Of a stretch of 64,000 nt of DNA, positions 8,672-17,295 are shown piece by piece. Within the stretch, counting starts at the first letter, position 1. The number at the start of each line of letters is the position of its first letter. The translations under genes and the position numbers were made by a program. Source of the DNA: Ruminococcus sp. (GTDB lineage Bacteria; Bacillota; Clostridia; Oscillospirales; Ruminococcaceae); the NCBI RefSeq assembly GCF_017549005.1, contig NZ_JAFYYT010000007.1, positions 141,247-205,246 of the forward strand, written 5' to 3'. The notes below the pieces were generated by a model. The model made no database searches. It saw only the letters and a list, made by a program, of their open reading frames with translations, and was not told the origin of the DNA.

Positions 8672-9223
8672 CTATTTCACCTCAAAAATTCTGATATTTT
8701 CTGCGGCGACCGATGTTTCTCCGAGAATAATCTCCTTTATGGATGCAGCCTGCGCCTTGTCAAGCCCTTCTGTCTTTACGACTACCTTGGCATTTTCGCC
8801 GTCAAGGTATGCAACACAGTCCTGAAATCCCTGTGCTTTTATAAGTGATTCAATAGTTCCCTCGCTCTCAATGAGCTTCGATACCTCGACTGCATCAAGA
8901 GCGTTTACAAGAACTTCGTCTTCTGTGACATCTCCGCCGCCTATCATGGTCTGTAAGGTCTGGACAGCTTCGTCGCGGTCTTTCATTCTGTCCAGCCTTG
9001 CCTGTGCGAAGTAGTCCCCTGCCATCGGCTCGGCTTCCGCATTTACAAATTCTGTCTCGCCGTATCTTACCTCATCCGAGCGGTCATGGAATACTGCTGA
9101 ATCACTTTCCGTGCCAAGCTCGGGAGCTGTTGCGTAGTTTATATATACGGCAACTGCAAGCATAAGTGTAAGACAGGTCATGATTATCTGCTTCTTTCCT
9201 ATTATAAGTGATGGTTTTTTCAT
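8672..9223 (-). CDS. spoIIIAH: Stage III sporulation protein AH
   Basis: 183 residues with a single N-terminal membrane segment (~13-30) and an extracytoplasmic C-terminal domain of the YscJ/FliF ring-building type. In B. subtilis SpoIIIAH on the mother-cell side pairs with forespore SpoIIQ to bridge the two membranes around the engulfed spore. The C-terminal AKVVVKTEGLDKAQAASIKEIILGE-like stretch is typical of the ring motif. GAGGAG site upstream; last gene of the spoIIIA operon. No spoIIQ is visible in the window. Confidence 0.92.
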   Translation of the reverse strand: MKKPSLIIGKKQIIMTCLTLMLAVAVYINYATAPELGTESDSAVFHDRSDEVRYGETEFVNAEAEPMAGDYFAQARLDRMKDRDEAVQTLQTMIGGGDVTEDEVLVNALDAVEVSKLIESEGTIESLIKAQGFQDCVAYLDGENAKVVVKTEGLDKAQAASIKEIILGETSVAAENIRIFEVK

Positions 9224-9235
9224 AATTATTCTCCT

Positions 9236-9763
9236 CTATCTCATTTTTGTAACATAAATTCGTGCAGTCGGCAGGTCAAGAGCCGCCGATACAGCCTTGT
9301 AGAGCTGCTCCCTGACGTAAGGGCTGTCGCCGCCGCTGCATAAAATAACTGCTCCCGTGACCTTAGGGATCTCAACAGACTCGATAAGCGCATTTTTTTC
9401 GCTTCCGCTGCCTATCAGAACATATTTTTCTTCCTCCTCCGTTTTATTGTCACCTTTACTGCGTCTGCCCTCAGTGGCGTAGACATATCTTTCGCTGCTT
9501 TCCGCCGTGATATAAGCCTTTATCTCGCCTGCCCCGTCTATGCTTTCAAGAAAATCCTCGAGTCCCTTTGCCGTGCTCCTGCAATAGTCGCTTACCTCTC
9601 CGAGCCTCTGAGGAGAAGCCCTCTCAGCTTTCGGCGCACTGCTTTTATCAGGCAGCAGAGACGATATCATTATCAGAAGCAGTCCTGCAATACCGCAAAC
9701 GGTCATAAATACAGCCCAGTTCCTGTTCTTTGCAAGCTCTTTAGCTTTTTCAATCAGTTTCAT
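9236..9763 (-). CDS. spoIIIAG: Stage III sporulation protein AG
   Basis: 175 residues: one membrane segment (~18-37) and a soluble domain ending in the family signature VILCSGGDSPYVREQLYKAV followed by TARIYVTKM. SpoIIIAG forms a large secretin-like ring in the mother-cell outer forespore membrane as part of the feeding-tube channel. It overlaps spoIIIAF by 14 bp with a GGAGG site inside that gene, so translation is coupled. Confidence 0.93.
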   Translation of the reverse strand: MKLIEKAKELAKNRNWAVFMTVCGIAGLLLIMISSLLPDKSSAPKAERASPQRLGEVSDYCRSTAKGLEDFLESIDGAGEIKAYITAESSERYVYATEGRRSKGDNKTEEEEKYVLIGSGSEKNALIESVEIPKVTGAVILCSGGDSPYVREQLYKAVSAALDLPTARIYVTKMR

Positions 9764-10226
9764 TTATGACCTCCGTTTCCTGTCCGAGACTTTTGCGGAT
9801 AAGCTCTGCCGCTGCCGCAGGATCTGCCGACCTGACAATGACTCTACTAATATCTATGCTGCCGTCCTCTGAAATATTAACCTCAGTCTGCAATTCTTTT
9901 ACATCTATCCCAGCGGCTTCAAGCTGAGAACAAAGCACGTCAGAAATATTCTCCGCAGCTTTTTCTGCTGCCTCTTTCCTGTATCTGTCAGCTGCCTGAC
10001 TGTAGTCCGAGGCTTCATATTGACTTATTTCGGGAAGTTCAAATTCCATGAACCCCTTTATGACTGCTGAGGCGAATACCACAGCAAAAACGAGCTTCAT
10101 CACAAAAGCTGCCTGTTTTTTCAGTCTTGTACCGTCAGTCACAAATCTCAGCAGAAATATCCCTGCCGAAACATAGCATACGCTCCTGACCGCTGTAAGC
10201 ATATTGTCCGTATCATCACCCCGCAT
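9750..10226 (-). CDS. spoIIIAF: Stage III sporulation protein AF
   Basis: 158 residues with two membrane segments near the N-terminus (~12-30 and ~38-58) and a small extracytoplasmic domain, as in SpoIIIAF. It is a component of the SpoIIIA-SpoIIQ channel needed for late forespore gene expression. The start overlaps the spoIIIAE end by 11 bp; a second in-frame ATG at 10202 is an alternative start, and neither has a strong ribosome site, consistent with coupling. Confidence 0.88.
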   Translation of the reverse strand: MRGDDTDNMLTAVRSVCYVSAGIFLLRFVTDGTRLKKQAAFVMKLVFAVVFASAVIKGFMEFELPEISQYEASDYSQAADRYRKEAAEKAAENISDVLCSQLEAAGIDVKELQTEVNISEDGSIDISRVIVRSADPAAAAELIRKSLGQETEVINETD

Positions 10227-11304
10227 TCCGCAAAAGTATTGCTGTACACAGTATGAACATAAGTCCGTAGCAGATCAGCACGCTCTGAGCAACGGCAAGA
10301 GCAGAATCAAACGATTTCAGCAGCTTTGACATGGAGTCTTCGCCAAAAAGCTCAGCGACAGCAGCTCCCGTCCACATCACAAGGCGGAATATCATTATCT
10401 GTATCACAGGAGGCAGCATAATAAGTATTATCGCAAAGCAGCCAGCAGTTCCTACAGTTCCGCGTATTACTTCAAAGCTGCTTCGTACCGTTGCGTATGC
10501 GTCAGTGACAGCTCCCCCGACTACAGGAACGAGCCCCGATATCATAAAACGTACTGTTTTTGAAGCAGCTCCGTCCGCTTTTCCTGCCAAAGTGCATTTC
10601 AGTGTGACAAATCCCGTAAAAAGCAGCATTGAAGACGTAAGCAGCCACGTTACAGTTTTCTTTATAAGCTGTACCATACCGCTCATATCTGCACCCTTGA
10701 ATACGCTTCCCGTGACTGAAAGCATTGCCGAAGCCGATAAAAGCGGCATAAGAAAGCTCCCCGAAAGCTGTAATATAAGCTCGGAAGCCGCAAGTACCGC
10801 AACATCATACACACCTGCCGTGGCTATACCCCCCGAAACAGCGGTTATCCCTGCAAAAACAGGTATAAAAGCCGTCAAAAATCCGCCGCCAAGCTTCACA
10901 GCTTCGAGAGTACGGGAAAAAGTGCTGAAAACAGGCGGCATAATGACAGCAGCAGCCGTTATGTTGCAAACAGCACTGTACAGCTCCGGGGAATCGTTGA
11001 TAAAGCCGCTCCCTGCGCTTTTCAGCACTGCCGAGACTAAGGCAACAACAATTACAGTTCCCAGGAGTCCTAATACATTTTCCCTGGAAACTCCCGTTTT
11101 TTCCGCAGCTTTTTCCATAATTCCGCTGAAAGTAACATCTTTGATCTCCTCAGAGCCAAGATCAATATCATATTCGCTGAGAACTTCGTCAAGCTGATGA
11201 TTATATTCGTCCTCAGGACTGTTTTCAACTGCATACACCTTTAGCTCGCCGCAAAAGCAGAAAATCACAGCGATTATCAATAATAATTTTGCTATCCTTA
11301 TCAT
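10216..11304 (-). CDS. spoIIIAE: Stage III sporulation protein AE
   Basis: 362 residues, the largest integral membrane protein of the operon: N-terminal signal/anchor, a short acidic extracytoplasmic region with a DEYNHQLDEVLSEYDID-like segment, then at least six hydrophobic helices. The family motif around MISGLVPVVGGAVTDAYATV is present. In B. subtilis it is essential for assembly of the forespore channel. GGTGAG site before the ATG, 7 bp after spoIIIAD. Confidence 0.94.
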   Translation of the reverse strand: MIRIAKLLLIIAVIFCFCGELKVYAVENSPEDEYNHQLDEVLSEYDIDLGSEEIKDVTFSGIMEKAAEKTGVSRENVLGLLGTVIVVALVSAVLKSAGSGFINDSPELYSAVCNITAAAVIMPPVFSTFSRTLEAVKLGGGFLTAFIPVFAGITAVSGGIATAGVYDVAVLAASELILQLSGSFLMPLLSASAMLSVTGSVFKGADMSGMVQLIKKTVTWLLTSSMLLFTGFVTLKCTLAGKADGAASKTVRFMISGLVPVVGGAVTDAYATVRSSFEVIRGTVGTAGCFAIILIMLPPVIQIMIFRLVMWTGAAVAELFGEDSMSKLLKSFDSALAVAQSVLICYGLMFILCTAILLRNAG

Positions 11305-11311
11305 TTCTCAC

Positions 11312-11701
11312 CTATAAAAGCTTGTCTATCAGCCCGATAAAGCCTCTGACTACAGGCAGACTTATAACAACGACCGCCGCCCGTCCCCAAAGCTCCGCAG
11401 CCGCTCCCATTGCGGATTCTCCGCTGTCACGGCACAACTCCGCTGAAATATGAGTGATACAGCATACAGCAAGAGCCTTGAACATTGCAGATATGTAGCT
11501 TTCATTAATACCTGCCGACAAAAATATATCCCTGACCTCGGATACAGGATATTCCAGCATTACCACAGCTCCGATGAACACTGAGGAGCAGACTGCAAGG
11601 GAAAGCACAAGAGAATGTTCGGAGCAGTACTGTTTCAGTATAAGTGAGAGTAGCGCTCCGCCAACACAGAAAACTCCCACAGTAAAGCAATTTCCTACCA
11701 T
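11312..11701 (-). CDS. spoIIIAD: Stage III sporulation protein AD
   Basis: 129 residues, almost wholly hydrophobic (about four membrane helices), matching the position and size of SpoIIIAD. The C-terminal GRAAVVVISLPVVRGFIGLIDKLL is typical. It overlaps spoIIIAC by 7 bp and has no clear ribosome site of its own, so it likely depends on translation of spoIIIAC. Confidence 0.9.
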   Translation of the reverse strand: MVGNCFTVGVFCVGGALLSLILKQYCSEHSLVLSLAVCSSVFIGAVVMLEYPVSEVRDIFLSAGINESYISAMFKALAVCCITHISAELCRDSGESAMGAAAELWGRAAVVVISLPVVRGFIGLIDKLL

Positions 11702-11892
11702 AGTCCGAATACTGTTTTCACCTTGTCGAACAGGTCGCCTATTTCTTCAACGATGACTATGAGCACGACAATCAGTCCTGCAAGAGTGGTCATCATTGCC
11801 TGTTCTTCGCGCTCCGCACGCTTCAGAACAAGATTCAGGACAGCTACGATTATACCTGTTCCTGCAATCTTAAAAATCAGATCAATATTCAT
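11695..11892 (-). CDS. spoIIIAC: Stage III sporulation protein AC
   Basis: 65 residues, two membrane helices, with the very conserved pattern IFKIAGTGIIVAVLNLVLK and EEIGDLFDKVKTVF. SpoIIIAC and AD share a fold and make up part of the channel base. Ribosome site GAGG before the ATG; 9 bp after spoIIIAB. Confidence 0.94.
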   Translation of the reverse strand: MNIDLIFKIAGTGIIVAVLNLVLKRAEREEQAMMTTLAGLIVVLIVIVEEIGDLFDKVKTVFGLW

Positions 11893-11901
11893 TTTTCATC
11901 C

Positions 11902-12405
11902 TCAAATCGCAATTATTCCCACTGTTACACCTGCAAGCAGACCGAGACTTCTGTAAAGTCTGCCCTTTGTTCTGTATTCTGCTTCCCTGAGTTCATAAAG
12001 TTCCTGCGCCCTTGTCTGATATACTGCCAGCGCCCTCAGCTGCCCCTCGCTATCGCTTGTTCCCAGTGAAGCCCCTATTTCAATAAGAAGCGTTTTCTCT
12101 TCTGCTGCAAAACCGGAGCATTTCTGCACAGAAGTACGCCATTTGTCATGGAAATCTCCGTTTTCTTCATAGCTTTCCGGAAGCTCATTCAGAAAAGTCA
12201 GCATACTGAGTTCAGCGGCTTTCAGCCTTGAAACTATACTGTATACTTCAGCCTCACAGCTGCGTATTGAAAACTCGCATATACGAAGCATTCTTCCGAT
12301 CTCAAGACAAATGTCCCCTCTTTTTCTAAGCTTTTCCGAGCTGTTCATTCCGCAGAAGGCTCCGCAAAGAACCATGAGTATGACCGCAGCTGCTCTAACG
12401 TACAT
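11902..12405 (-). CDS. spoIIIAB: Stage III sporulation protein AB
   Basis: 167 residues from the ATG at 12405, the start that puts the membrane segment right at the N-terminus, as in other SpoIIIAB proteins. A longer reading from 12456 would run deep into spoIIIAA and add a charged tail with no family match. The family resembles type II/IV secretion F-type inner-membrane proteins. It ends in a hydrophobic helix (GLLAGVTVGIIAI). Overlaps spoIIIAA by 11 bp. Confidence 0.9.
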   Translation of the reverse strand: MYVRAAAVILMVLCGAFCGMNSSEKLRKRGDICLEIGRMLRICEFSIRSCEAEVYSIVSRLKAAELSMLTFLNELPESYEENGDFHDKWRTSVQKCSGFAAEEKTLLIEIGASLGTSDSEGQLRALAVYQTRAQELYELREAEYRTKGRLYRSLGLLAGVTVGIIAI

Positions 12406-13312
12406 TTCCGAGCCTCTTGATCTCCCTGATCTTTGACGGTGCAGAAGCTCCCTCAAGCAAAACTATACTCCCGAAAAGCCCGCTGTTTACGAGAAAAGTG
12501 ATGTCATCGCGCTTCATAATGTCGCTGTAATTGTCTCCGTGAGCTGTTACCGCAAATTTGACTCCGCAGCCTATGCCTTTCAGGATAGCCTCAGAATCCG
12601 CCATTGAAGATATCTCGTCACAGAAAACGACCTCGGGTGATAAAGTCTTGACAGCCGACATTATACCACCTGAACGGCTCAGGTTTACAATAACATCGGT
12701 CATAGCGCCGATATCGTTCTGCGGCTCGCCTCCGAGCATACAGGCTATTTCATTTCTCTCATCTATCAGGGCTGTTTTGCGGATATTGCCAGTAAGTCGG
12801 CAAAGTTCGCGTAATATCGTGGTCTTTCCTGAGTTCACTCCGCCGCAGATGATGATATTCTGATCGAAAGTTTCAGAAAAAAGCTTACCTGCACAGCCTT
12901 TCACACACCTCGGAATACGGAAGTTGAGTGACGCAAATTCATAGAGTACAGGGCTGTCCGCAGATGAATATACTCCCGAAACTCCGACTCTAACGCCGTT
13001 TTCTACAACAAAAAAGCCTTCTTCCAGCTGTTTTTTGCAGCTGTGTACTGAGAAATGACATAATCTTTCAACAGTTTCCTTTATGGCAAGAGCTCCGACA
13101 TAATAGGCATCATCGGTATATTTCGCGGAAAGCCCGCCCTCCTTCTGCAGATATCTCACTTTATCCGGATAAACGAAATAAACAGGGCCGCCTGCGCGAA
13201 GTCTTACTTCTGTGAGTGCTTCAAGCTCACTCTCCTGCAACGCTGACATCAGACCGCGCATTTTTTCGGGGAGATAACTCAATACAGCCCTGTAGCTTGT
13301 ACTTTCATTCAT
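12395..13312 (-). CDS. spoIIIAA: Stage III sporulation protein AA (secretion-type ATPase)
   Basis: About 305 residues, a cytosolic AAA-like ATPase related to type II/IV secretion ATPases that powers the SpoIIIA complex. Walker A GGVNSGKT lies near residue 160, followed by the ALIDERNEIA (Asp box/Walker B-like) and VVFCDEIS stretches. I picked the ATG at 13312: AAAGGAG is 8 nt upstream, whereas the ATG at 13318 is only 2 nt from it. It is first in the operon, with a sigma-E-like promoter just upstream. Confidence 0.95.
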   Translation of the reverse strand: MNESTSYRAVLSYLPEKMRGLMSALQESELEALTEVRLRAGGPVYFVYPDKVRYLQKEGGLSAKYTDDAYYVGALAIKETVERLCHFSVHSCKKQLEEGFFVVENGVRVGVSGVYSSADSPVLYEFASLNFRIPRCVKGCAGKLFSETFDQNIIICGGVNSGKTTILRELCRLTGNIRKTALIDERNEIACMLGGEPQNDIGAMTDVIVNLSRSGGIMSAVKTLSPEVVFCDEISSMADSEAILKGIGCGVKFAVTAHGDNYSDIMKRDDITFLVNSGLFGSIVLLEGASAPSKIREIKRLGNVR

Positions 13313-13332
13313 TTTCATCACTCCTTTACTTA

Positions 13333-13361
13333 ATATTATGCCCGTAAGATCACTTATAGAA
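13333..13361 (-). promoter_or_regulatory. Possible sigma-E-type promoter of the spoIIIA operon
   Basis: On the minus strand CATAATAT (13333-13340) resembles the mother-cell sigma-E -10 box, and an A/T-rich TTCTATAAG lies ~13 bp upstream where the -35 would be. B. subtilis spoIIIAA is sigma-E dependent, which fits. No good sigma-A promoter is seen here. The match is by eye and weaker than the sigma-A promoters elsewhere in the window. Confidence 0.45.
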
Positions 13362-13362
13362 C

Positions 13363-13412
13363 AAAAAAAGGCGCCTGAGCGCCCATAAAAAACAGCACAC
13401 TTTCGTGTGCTG
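13363..13412 (-). terminator. Tandem rho-independent terminators after the sugar ABC operon
   Basis: Two hairpins in series on the minus strand: an 8-bp stem (13393-13400 with 13405-13412, tetraloop GAAA) followed by a T-run, then a 5-bp GGCGC stem (13370-13374 with 13379-13383) followed by seven Ts. They lie 11 bp after the last permease gene and insulate the spoIIIA promoter. Confidence 0.9.
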
Positions 13413-13422
13413 TTTTCTGAAC

Positions 13423-14322
13423 TCATTCCTTTACACCGCCGAGTGCAACACCGGCAATGATAAATCTTGAAAGAGCTACGTATGCAATTATGATCGGAAT
13501 AATAGAAAGCGCGATTGCAAGGTAGATAGTTCCGTAATCGTTGAACTTATCAGACGACTGGAGTGAAGATACCATCATAGGAAGGGTCTTCTTTGTAAGG
13601 GGTACGTTGATAAGGATCATGTTAGGATTATAGAAGTTGTTCCAGCTTGCGATGAAAGCGAATATAGCCTGAACTGCTATAGCAGGCTTCATCATAGGAA
13701 TTGCAATAGATAAGAAAGTCCTGAACTCGCCGCATCCGTCGATACGAGCTGCCTCTACGATATCCAGTGGGAATGATGACTTCATGTATGACCTCATGAA
13801 GTATACTACCGCAGGAGCTGCAACGGCGGGGATTATCAATGGCCAGTATGTATTTGTAAGCTTGAGGTCTGCCATGAAAGCTACAAATCCGGCAGATGTT
13901 ACCTGCATAGGTACCATCATAACAAGGAGTATTACCGTATAGGATACTTCCTTGAGTTTGAAATCATAAACATGGATTCCGTAAGCAGTAAGCGCTGAAA
14001 AGAATACTGTCAGGAATGTTGAGCAGCAAGTGATGAACAAGCTGTTCTTATAACCATGGAAGATGTTGAAAGCAAACTTGAACGCAGGTTCATTGAGGAC
14101 CTTATTGAAGTTTGATTTCAGATATGTACTCGGTACAAAGCTGAGTCCGTTTGAGATATCCGTATGCGAACGTGTTGCATTTATAATAAGTATATAAATA
14201 GGAAGCAGACAGATTATCGTAAGAATAACGAACCACAGGAAGAGGATTCCCGATTTCAGCTTGATCTTGAGTGTATAATTGTCCTTGGCCTTGCCGTAGA
14301 CAGATTTCATATTATTGCTCAT
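13423..14322 (-). CDS. Carbohydrate ABC transporter permease (MalG family)
   Basis: 299 residues with about six membrane helices. The cytoplasmic EAA loop reads EAARIDGCGEFRTFLSIAIPMMKPA, the contact for the ATPase. Pairs with the upstream MalF-type permease to form the channel for a sugar or oligosaccharide. The ATG overlaps the malF-type stop (ATGA) and uses a GGAGGT site inside that gene. No ATPase gene is in the operon; in Firmicutes a shared MsmK/UgpC-type ATPase often serves several such importers (inference here). Confidence 0.94.
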   Translation of the reverse strand: MSNNMKSVYGKAKDNYTLKIKLKSGILFLWFVILTIICLLPIYILIINATRSHTDISNGLSFVPSTYLKSNFNKVLNEPAFKFAFNIFHGYKNSLFITCCSTFLTVFFSALTAYGIHVYDFKLKEVSYTVILLVMMVPMQVTSAGFVAFMADLKLTNTYWPLIIPAVAAPAVVYFMRSYMKSSFPLDIVEAARIDGCGEFRTFLSIAIPMMKPAIAVQAIFAFIASWNNFYNPNMILINVPLTKKTLPMMVSSLQSSDKFNDYGTIYLAIALSIIPIIIAYVALSRFIIAGVALGGVKE

Positions 14323-15377
14323 AATCTGATACCTCCAAACTGCCTGCTTTCAAGCTTAGCTTCTTTAGCAGCCTTCTTACGCATCTTCTTCTTAGCGATC
14401 TCGTCCTTGTCACGTGTCATATAGAACGCGATAAGACCGAGTGTAAGAGTTACGAAGAAGAGAAGTACCGAAGCGGCACCTGCATAGCCCATCTTGTTTT
14501 CGTTAGCCTGAGCATGGAAGTACTGATAGATCATAACCGCAACTGTCTTGATATGATCTCTTACGTTCATATCCTTATTATAAAGGAACGGGATATCGAA
14601 CATCTGGAGACCGCCTATCATGGAAGTGATAAGTGTATAAGCCATGATCGGGGTCAGAAGAGGCAGAGTGATCTTTCTGAACACCTGTCCCGAGCTTGCA
14701 CCGTCGATGCTTGCAGCCTCGAACAGTGATGGGTTGATACCCTGGATACCTGACATGAGCATGATCATGGTATTACCGAACCACATCCATGTCTGGATAA
14801 ACATGATCACTATACGCGACTCCCACTTGCCCTCAACAAGCTTTACAGTGTCGTAAAGTCCCTGACCGATAACGTCCTTGGAGACTATACCGAACTTGTG
14901 AAGAATGAGGTTGACGGCACCCGGGTTTGTTTCCGACTGTCCGCAGAGCTGGAGGAAAAGAACAGCTACAGAAGCAGCAGTAATGATATTTGGAAGATAC
15001 ATTACTACCTTGAAGAAGCCCTTTCCGGGGATCTTTAACTGAGCTTCCGTAAACCATACAGCCAACGAAAGTGAAAGTGCGAGCTGTGGGATAAAGTTAC
15101 CTATCCACAGGATAAAGGTGTTACCGAGACACCTGAAGAAGCTTTCGTGGATAACACGGACTTTACGTCCCTCACCGCCGAAAAGGATATCCTTATAGTT
15201 CTGTAATCCCATCCACTCAGCGACATCCTTGCCGTTGCCGTGGAAGCTTACAATAAAGGTATTGATCAGCGGCCATAACTGGAAAAAGAAATAAACAAGA
15301 AAAAACGGTAAAATAAAGAAATAGCCATACTTAGCGTAGCTTACAGACTTTATCCGTCTATGCGCGTTAGATGACAT
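14319..15377 (-). CDS. Carbohydrate ABC transporter permease (MalF family)
   Basis: About 352 residues, six to seven membrane helices, with the EAA-type loop FEAASIDGASSGQVFRKITLPLL. The ATG at 15377 has a GAGAGGG site at good spacing; a GTG three codons upstream is the only alternative. The C-terminal ~35 residues are very basic (KKKMRKKAAKEAK), an extension I cannot assign. It follows the binding protein after ~100 bp that hold a 12-bp perfect hairpin, a usual way to keep the binding protein more abundant than the permeases. Confidence 0.93.
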   Translation of the reverse strand: MSSNAHRRIKSVSYAKYGYFFILPFFLVYFFFQLWPLINTFIVSFHGNGKDVAEWMGLQNYKDILFGGEGRKVRVIHESFFRCLGNTFILWIGNFIPQLALSLSLAVWFTEAQLKIPGKGFFKVVMYLPNIITAASVAVLFLQLCGQSETNPGAVNLILHKFGIVSKDVIGQGLYDTVKLVEGKWESRIVIMFIQTWMWFGNTMIMLMSGIQGINPSLFEAASIDGASSGQVFRKITLPLLTPIMAYTLITSMIGGLQMFDIPFLYNKDMNVRDHIKTVAVMIYQYFHAQANENKMGYAGAASVLLFFVTLTLGLIAFYMTRDKDEIAKKKMRKKAAKEAKLESRQFGGIRL

Positions 15378-15415
15378 AAAACACACCCTCTCGAATTAGT
15401 ATAAACAAATATAGA

Positions 15416-15443
15416 CCTACGGAATACATAAGTATTCCGTAGG
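15416..15443 (-). terminator. Intra-operon hairpin between binding protein and permeases
   Basis: A perfect 12-bp inverted repeat (15416-15427 with 15432-15443) with a 4-nt loop. On the minus strand the stem is followed by an A/T-rich but not pure-T tract, so it is more likely an mRNA-stabilising or partial-termination hairpin than a full terminator. Confidence 0.75.
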
Positions 15444-15479
15444 CATATTTATTACGTTGCTCTGTTAATTAATCAGAGA

Positions 15480-16916
15480 TTAGTCAACATCGAGATCAGG
15501 TGCAGCCTCAGCAGCCTTGTCGAGGAACTCTTCAACAGTTTCTTCCCAAGTTGCGCCGCCATCAAGGTACTTGTCCTTAACAGCGTTCTGGAAGCAGCCC
15601 TTAAGTGTTGAGTCGTAAGGTGTGATAAGGCCATTGAAGTTGATCTTCTTAGCGTTGTCAGCAAGAGCCTTGAAGTAGTTCTGGTTATCAACGAAGATAC
15701 CGCTGATATCCTGGTTGAATACTGTATCGCTTGAGATAAGCTCATCCATAACCTTTGAGTTGTTTACATATTCAGGCTTCTTAACAGCGTAATCCTTCAT
15801 AGCCGCTTCGTCAGATGTAGCTGAGAGGATAAGAGCCTTAGCCTCTTCCTTATTGTCAGTTGCAGAGTTAACAACCATCCATGTACCGCCCCAGTAGTAA
15901 GGAACAGGTCCCTGGCATACTGCCCACTTGCCGTATTGCTCGCCGCCTACGCCGCCAACAGCGTCCATGAAGAAGTTACCGAAGCCCCATGTAGAAACGA
16001 AGTAACCCATGCAGTTTCCTGTAACACCGGCAGCCTTCCACTCGTCAGACCACTGAGTATTCTTTGTGATACCGCCGCAGTCCCAGAGAGCCTTAGCTGT
16101 CTTAGCAAAGTCTTCACATGAAGCGTCGATCTCTACCTTGTTATCCTTAACCCAAGGAGTTGTACGTCCGCAAGCATATGCCTGCCAGAGACCGCCGAGT
16201 GTATCAGCAAGTGCAACGCCCTTGTTTGTCTTCTCAGAAACTTCCTGAGCAGCAGCAACGAACTTATCCCAGCTGCCGATCTTGTCCTGCATCTCCTCAG
16301 GTGTCTTAACGCCAAGGTACTCTTCAGCGAGGTCAGCTCTGTAAGCAAATCCGCCTGCAGCAGCCTGCCATGAGATACCTACACGCTTGCCAGCGTTTGC
16401 ACCAGCTGTAGCCTTACCGATATCGTCTGTGTAGCTGTAGATGTTCGGGAATGCATCGTCGCCGATTCCGAGATCCTCGAGAGCCATTGTTCTTGAATCA
16501 TCGTTGATATACTTGAGAGCCCAGTCAGCCTCGCAGAAGTAAACGTCGAGATCCTCATTGTTGTTGAACATCTGGTCGTACTTCTCAGCAGCCTGTCCTC
16601 CGCCTGTACCCATATCGATGAAGTGTACGCCGTCAACCTTGTCATCAGCGAGGTCGCCTACGATTGTATCGAAGCTGAGGCCCTTCCACTGAGCGATGAG
16701 GTAAGGAGCGTCATCGTGGTTCCAAGCAGCAACTGTGAATACCTTCTCATCCTTCTTGTCTGCTTCAGTAGTCTTCTCACCGTCGTCTACCTTTGCAGCA
16801 GTTGTTGTCTGAGCGTCGTTGCCCTTGTCATCTTTCTTCTCACCGCAGCTTGCGAGTGATGTAGCAGCCATTGCGAGTGTAGCCACTAAAGCTAATGTTC
16901 TCTTAAGTGTGTTCAT
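15480..16916 (-). CDS. Extracellular sugar-binding lipoprotein of ABC importer
   Basis: 478 residues. An N-terminal lipoprotein signal ends in a lipobox LASC with Cys24 as the lipidated residue. An acidic, Thr-rich linker (~25-55) follows, then a family-1 type solute-binding domain. Anchored outside the membrane, it would hand a sugar to the two permeases downstream. Codon choice is highly biased (many AAG, CTT, GCA codons), which suggests strong expression. The substrate cannot be told by eye; a plant-fibre oligosaccharide would suit the host. AAGGAGG site; long 5' leader with its own promoter at ~17.3 kb. Confidence 0.93.
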   Translation of the reverse strand: MNTLKRTLALVATLAMAATSLASCGEKKDDKGNDAQTTTAAKVDDGEKTTEADKKDEKVFTVAAWNHDDAPYLIAQWKGLSFDTIVGDLADDKVDGVHFIDMGTGGGQAAEKYDQMFNNNEDLDVYFCEADWALKYINDDSRTMALEDLGIGDDAFPNIYSYTDDIGKATAGANAGKRVGISWQAAAGGFAYRADLAEEYLGVKTPEEMQDKIGSWDKFVAAAQEVSEKTNKGVALADTLGGLWQAYACGRTTPWVKDNKVEIDASCEDFAKTAKALWDCGGITKNTQWSDEWKAAGVTGNCMGYFVSTWGFGNFFMDAVGGVGGEQYGKWAVCQGPVPYYWGGTWMVVNSATDNKEEAKALILSATSDEAAMKDYAVKKPEYVNNSKVMDELISSDTVFNQDISGIFVDNQNYFKALADNAKKINFNGLITPYDSTLKGCFQNAVKDKYLDGGATWEETVEEFLDKAAEAAPDLDVD

Positions 16917-17288
16917 TAGAATTTTCCTCCTTAAATATCTATATTATACATTTTCGTATAATATTTGCGTTAACAATCCTTTGCGGTATCATCGCGGTAA
17001 CTATCTGTCCGATGATTGTCCTCACCGCCGACGACCTGCAACCGTTATGCATACCCCCTGCTTCTGTTCATTGAAGCTTTACCCGAGACTTTAGTCTCAT
17101 TATTTATCTGCATTGCAATTTCCTCCGGAGCTTTTTTCAAAAGGTCTCATCTGAAGGCTGATGTCCCCCGCCCGCATTCATAAGCGCCTGAGAAAAAATA
17201 TTTCCGAAGCCACAGTCTGCTGCTCATTTTGTAATGATTTTTATCATTTTCATATGTCAGTATATGACTGTGCAACAATTGCTCTTGC
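16917..17288 (-). ncRNA. Long structured 5' leader of the sugar ABC operon (candidate cis-regulatory RNA)
   Basis: The promoter predicts a leader of about 370 nt. Visible structure includes a 7-bp stem ATCATCG/CGATGAT (about 17014-16986) enclosed by GCGGT/ACCGC and, further out, ACAATC/GATTGT, followed by a 9-bp ATATTATAC/GTATAATAT hairpin ending ~14 nt before the ribosome site. GCGGT can also pair with an ACCGC inside the hairpin loop, so alternative folds exist. I could not match it to a known riboswitch class. It could equally be an RNA stabiliser. Confidence 0.4.
17045..17113 (-). CDS. Possible 22-residue leader ORF upstream of the binding protein
   Basis: Within the ~370-nt leader of the binding-protein gene, an ATG at 17113 is preceded by a GGAGGA site at 7-nt spacing and opens a 22-codon frame (MQINNETKVSGKASMNRSRGYA). 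A short hairpin with GAGAC/GTCTC arms lies in its coding part. It may be a leader peptide, a small protein, or chance. The ribosome site is as good as those of real genes here; conservation is unknown. Confidence 0.35.
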   Translation of the reverse strand: MQINNETKVSGKASMNRSRGYA

Positions 17289-17295
17289 AGTTACA

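Noticed and set aside
10331-11197. 288-codon plus-strand frame inside spoIIIAE
   Set aside because: Antisense reading of a conserved membrane gene; low-complexity Ser/Thr/Pro text and no start signals.
16981-17040. T-box-like AGTTACCGCG stretch in the sugar operon leader
   Set aside because: About 10 of 14 positions match the T-box core by eye, but there is no specifier stem or antiterminator layout and the gene is not an amino-acid gene. Chance similarity.
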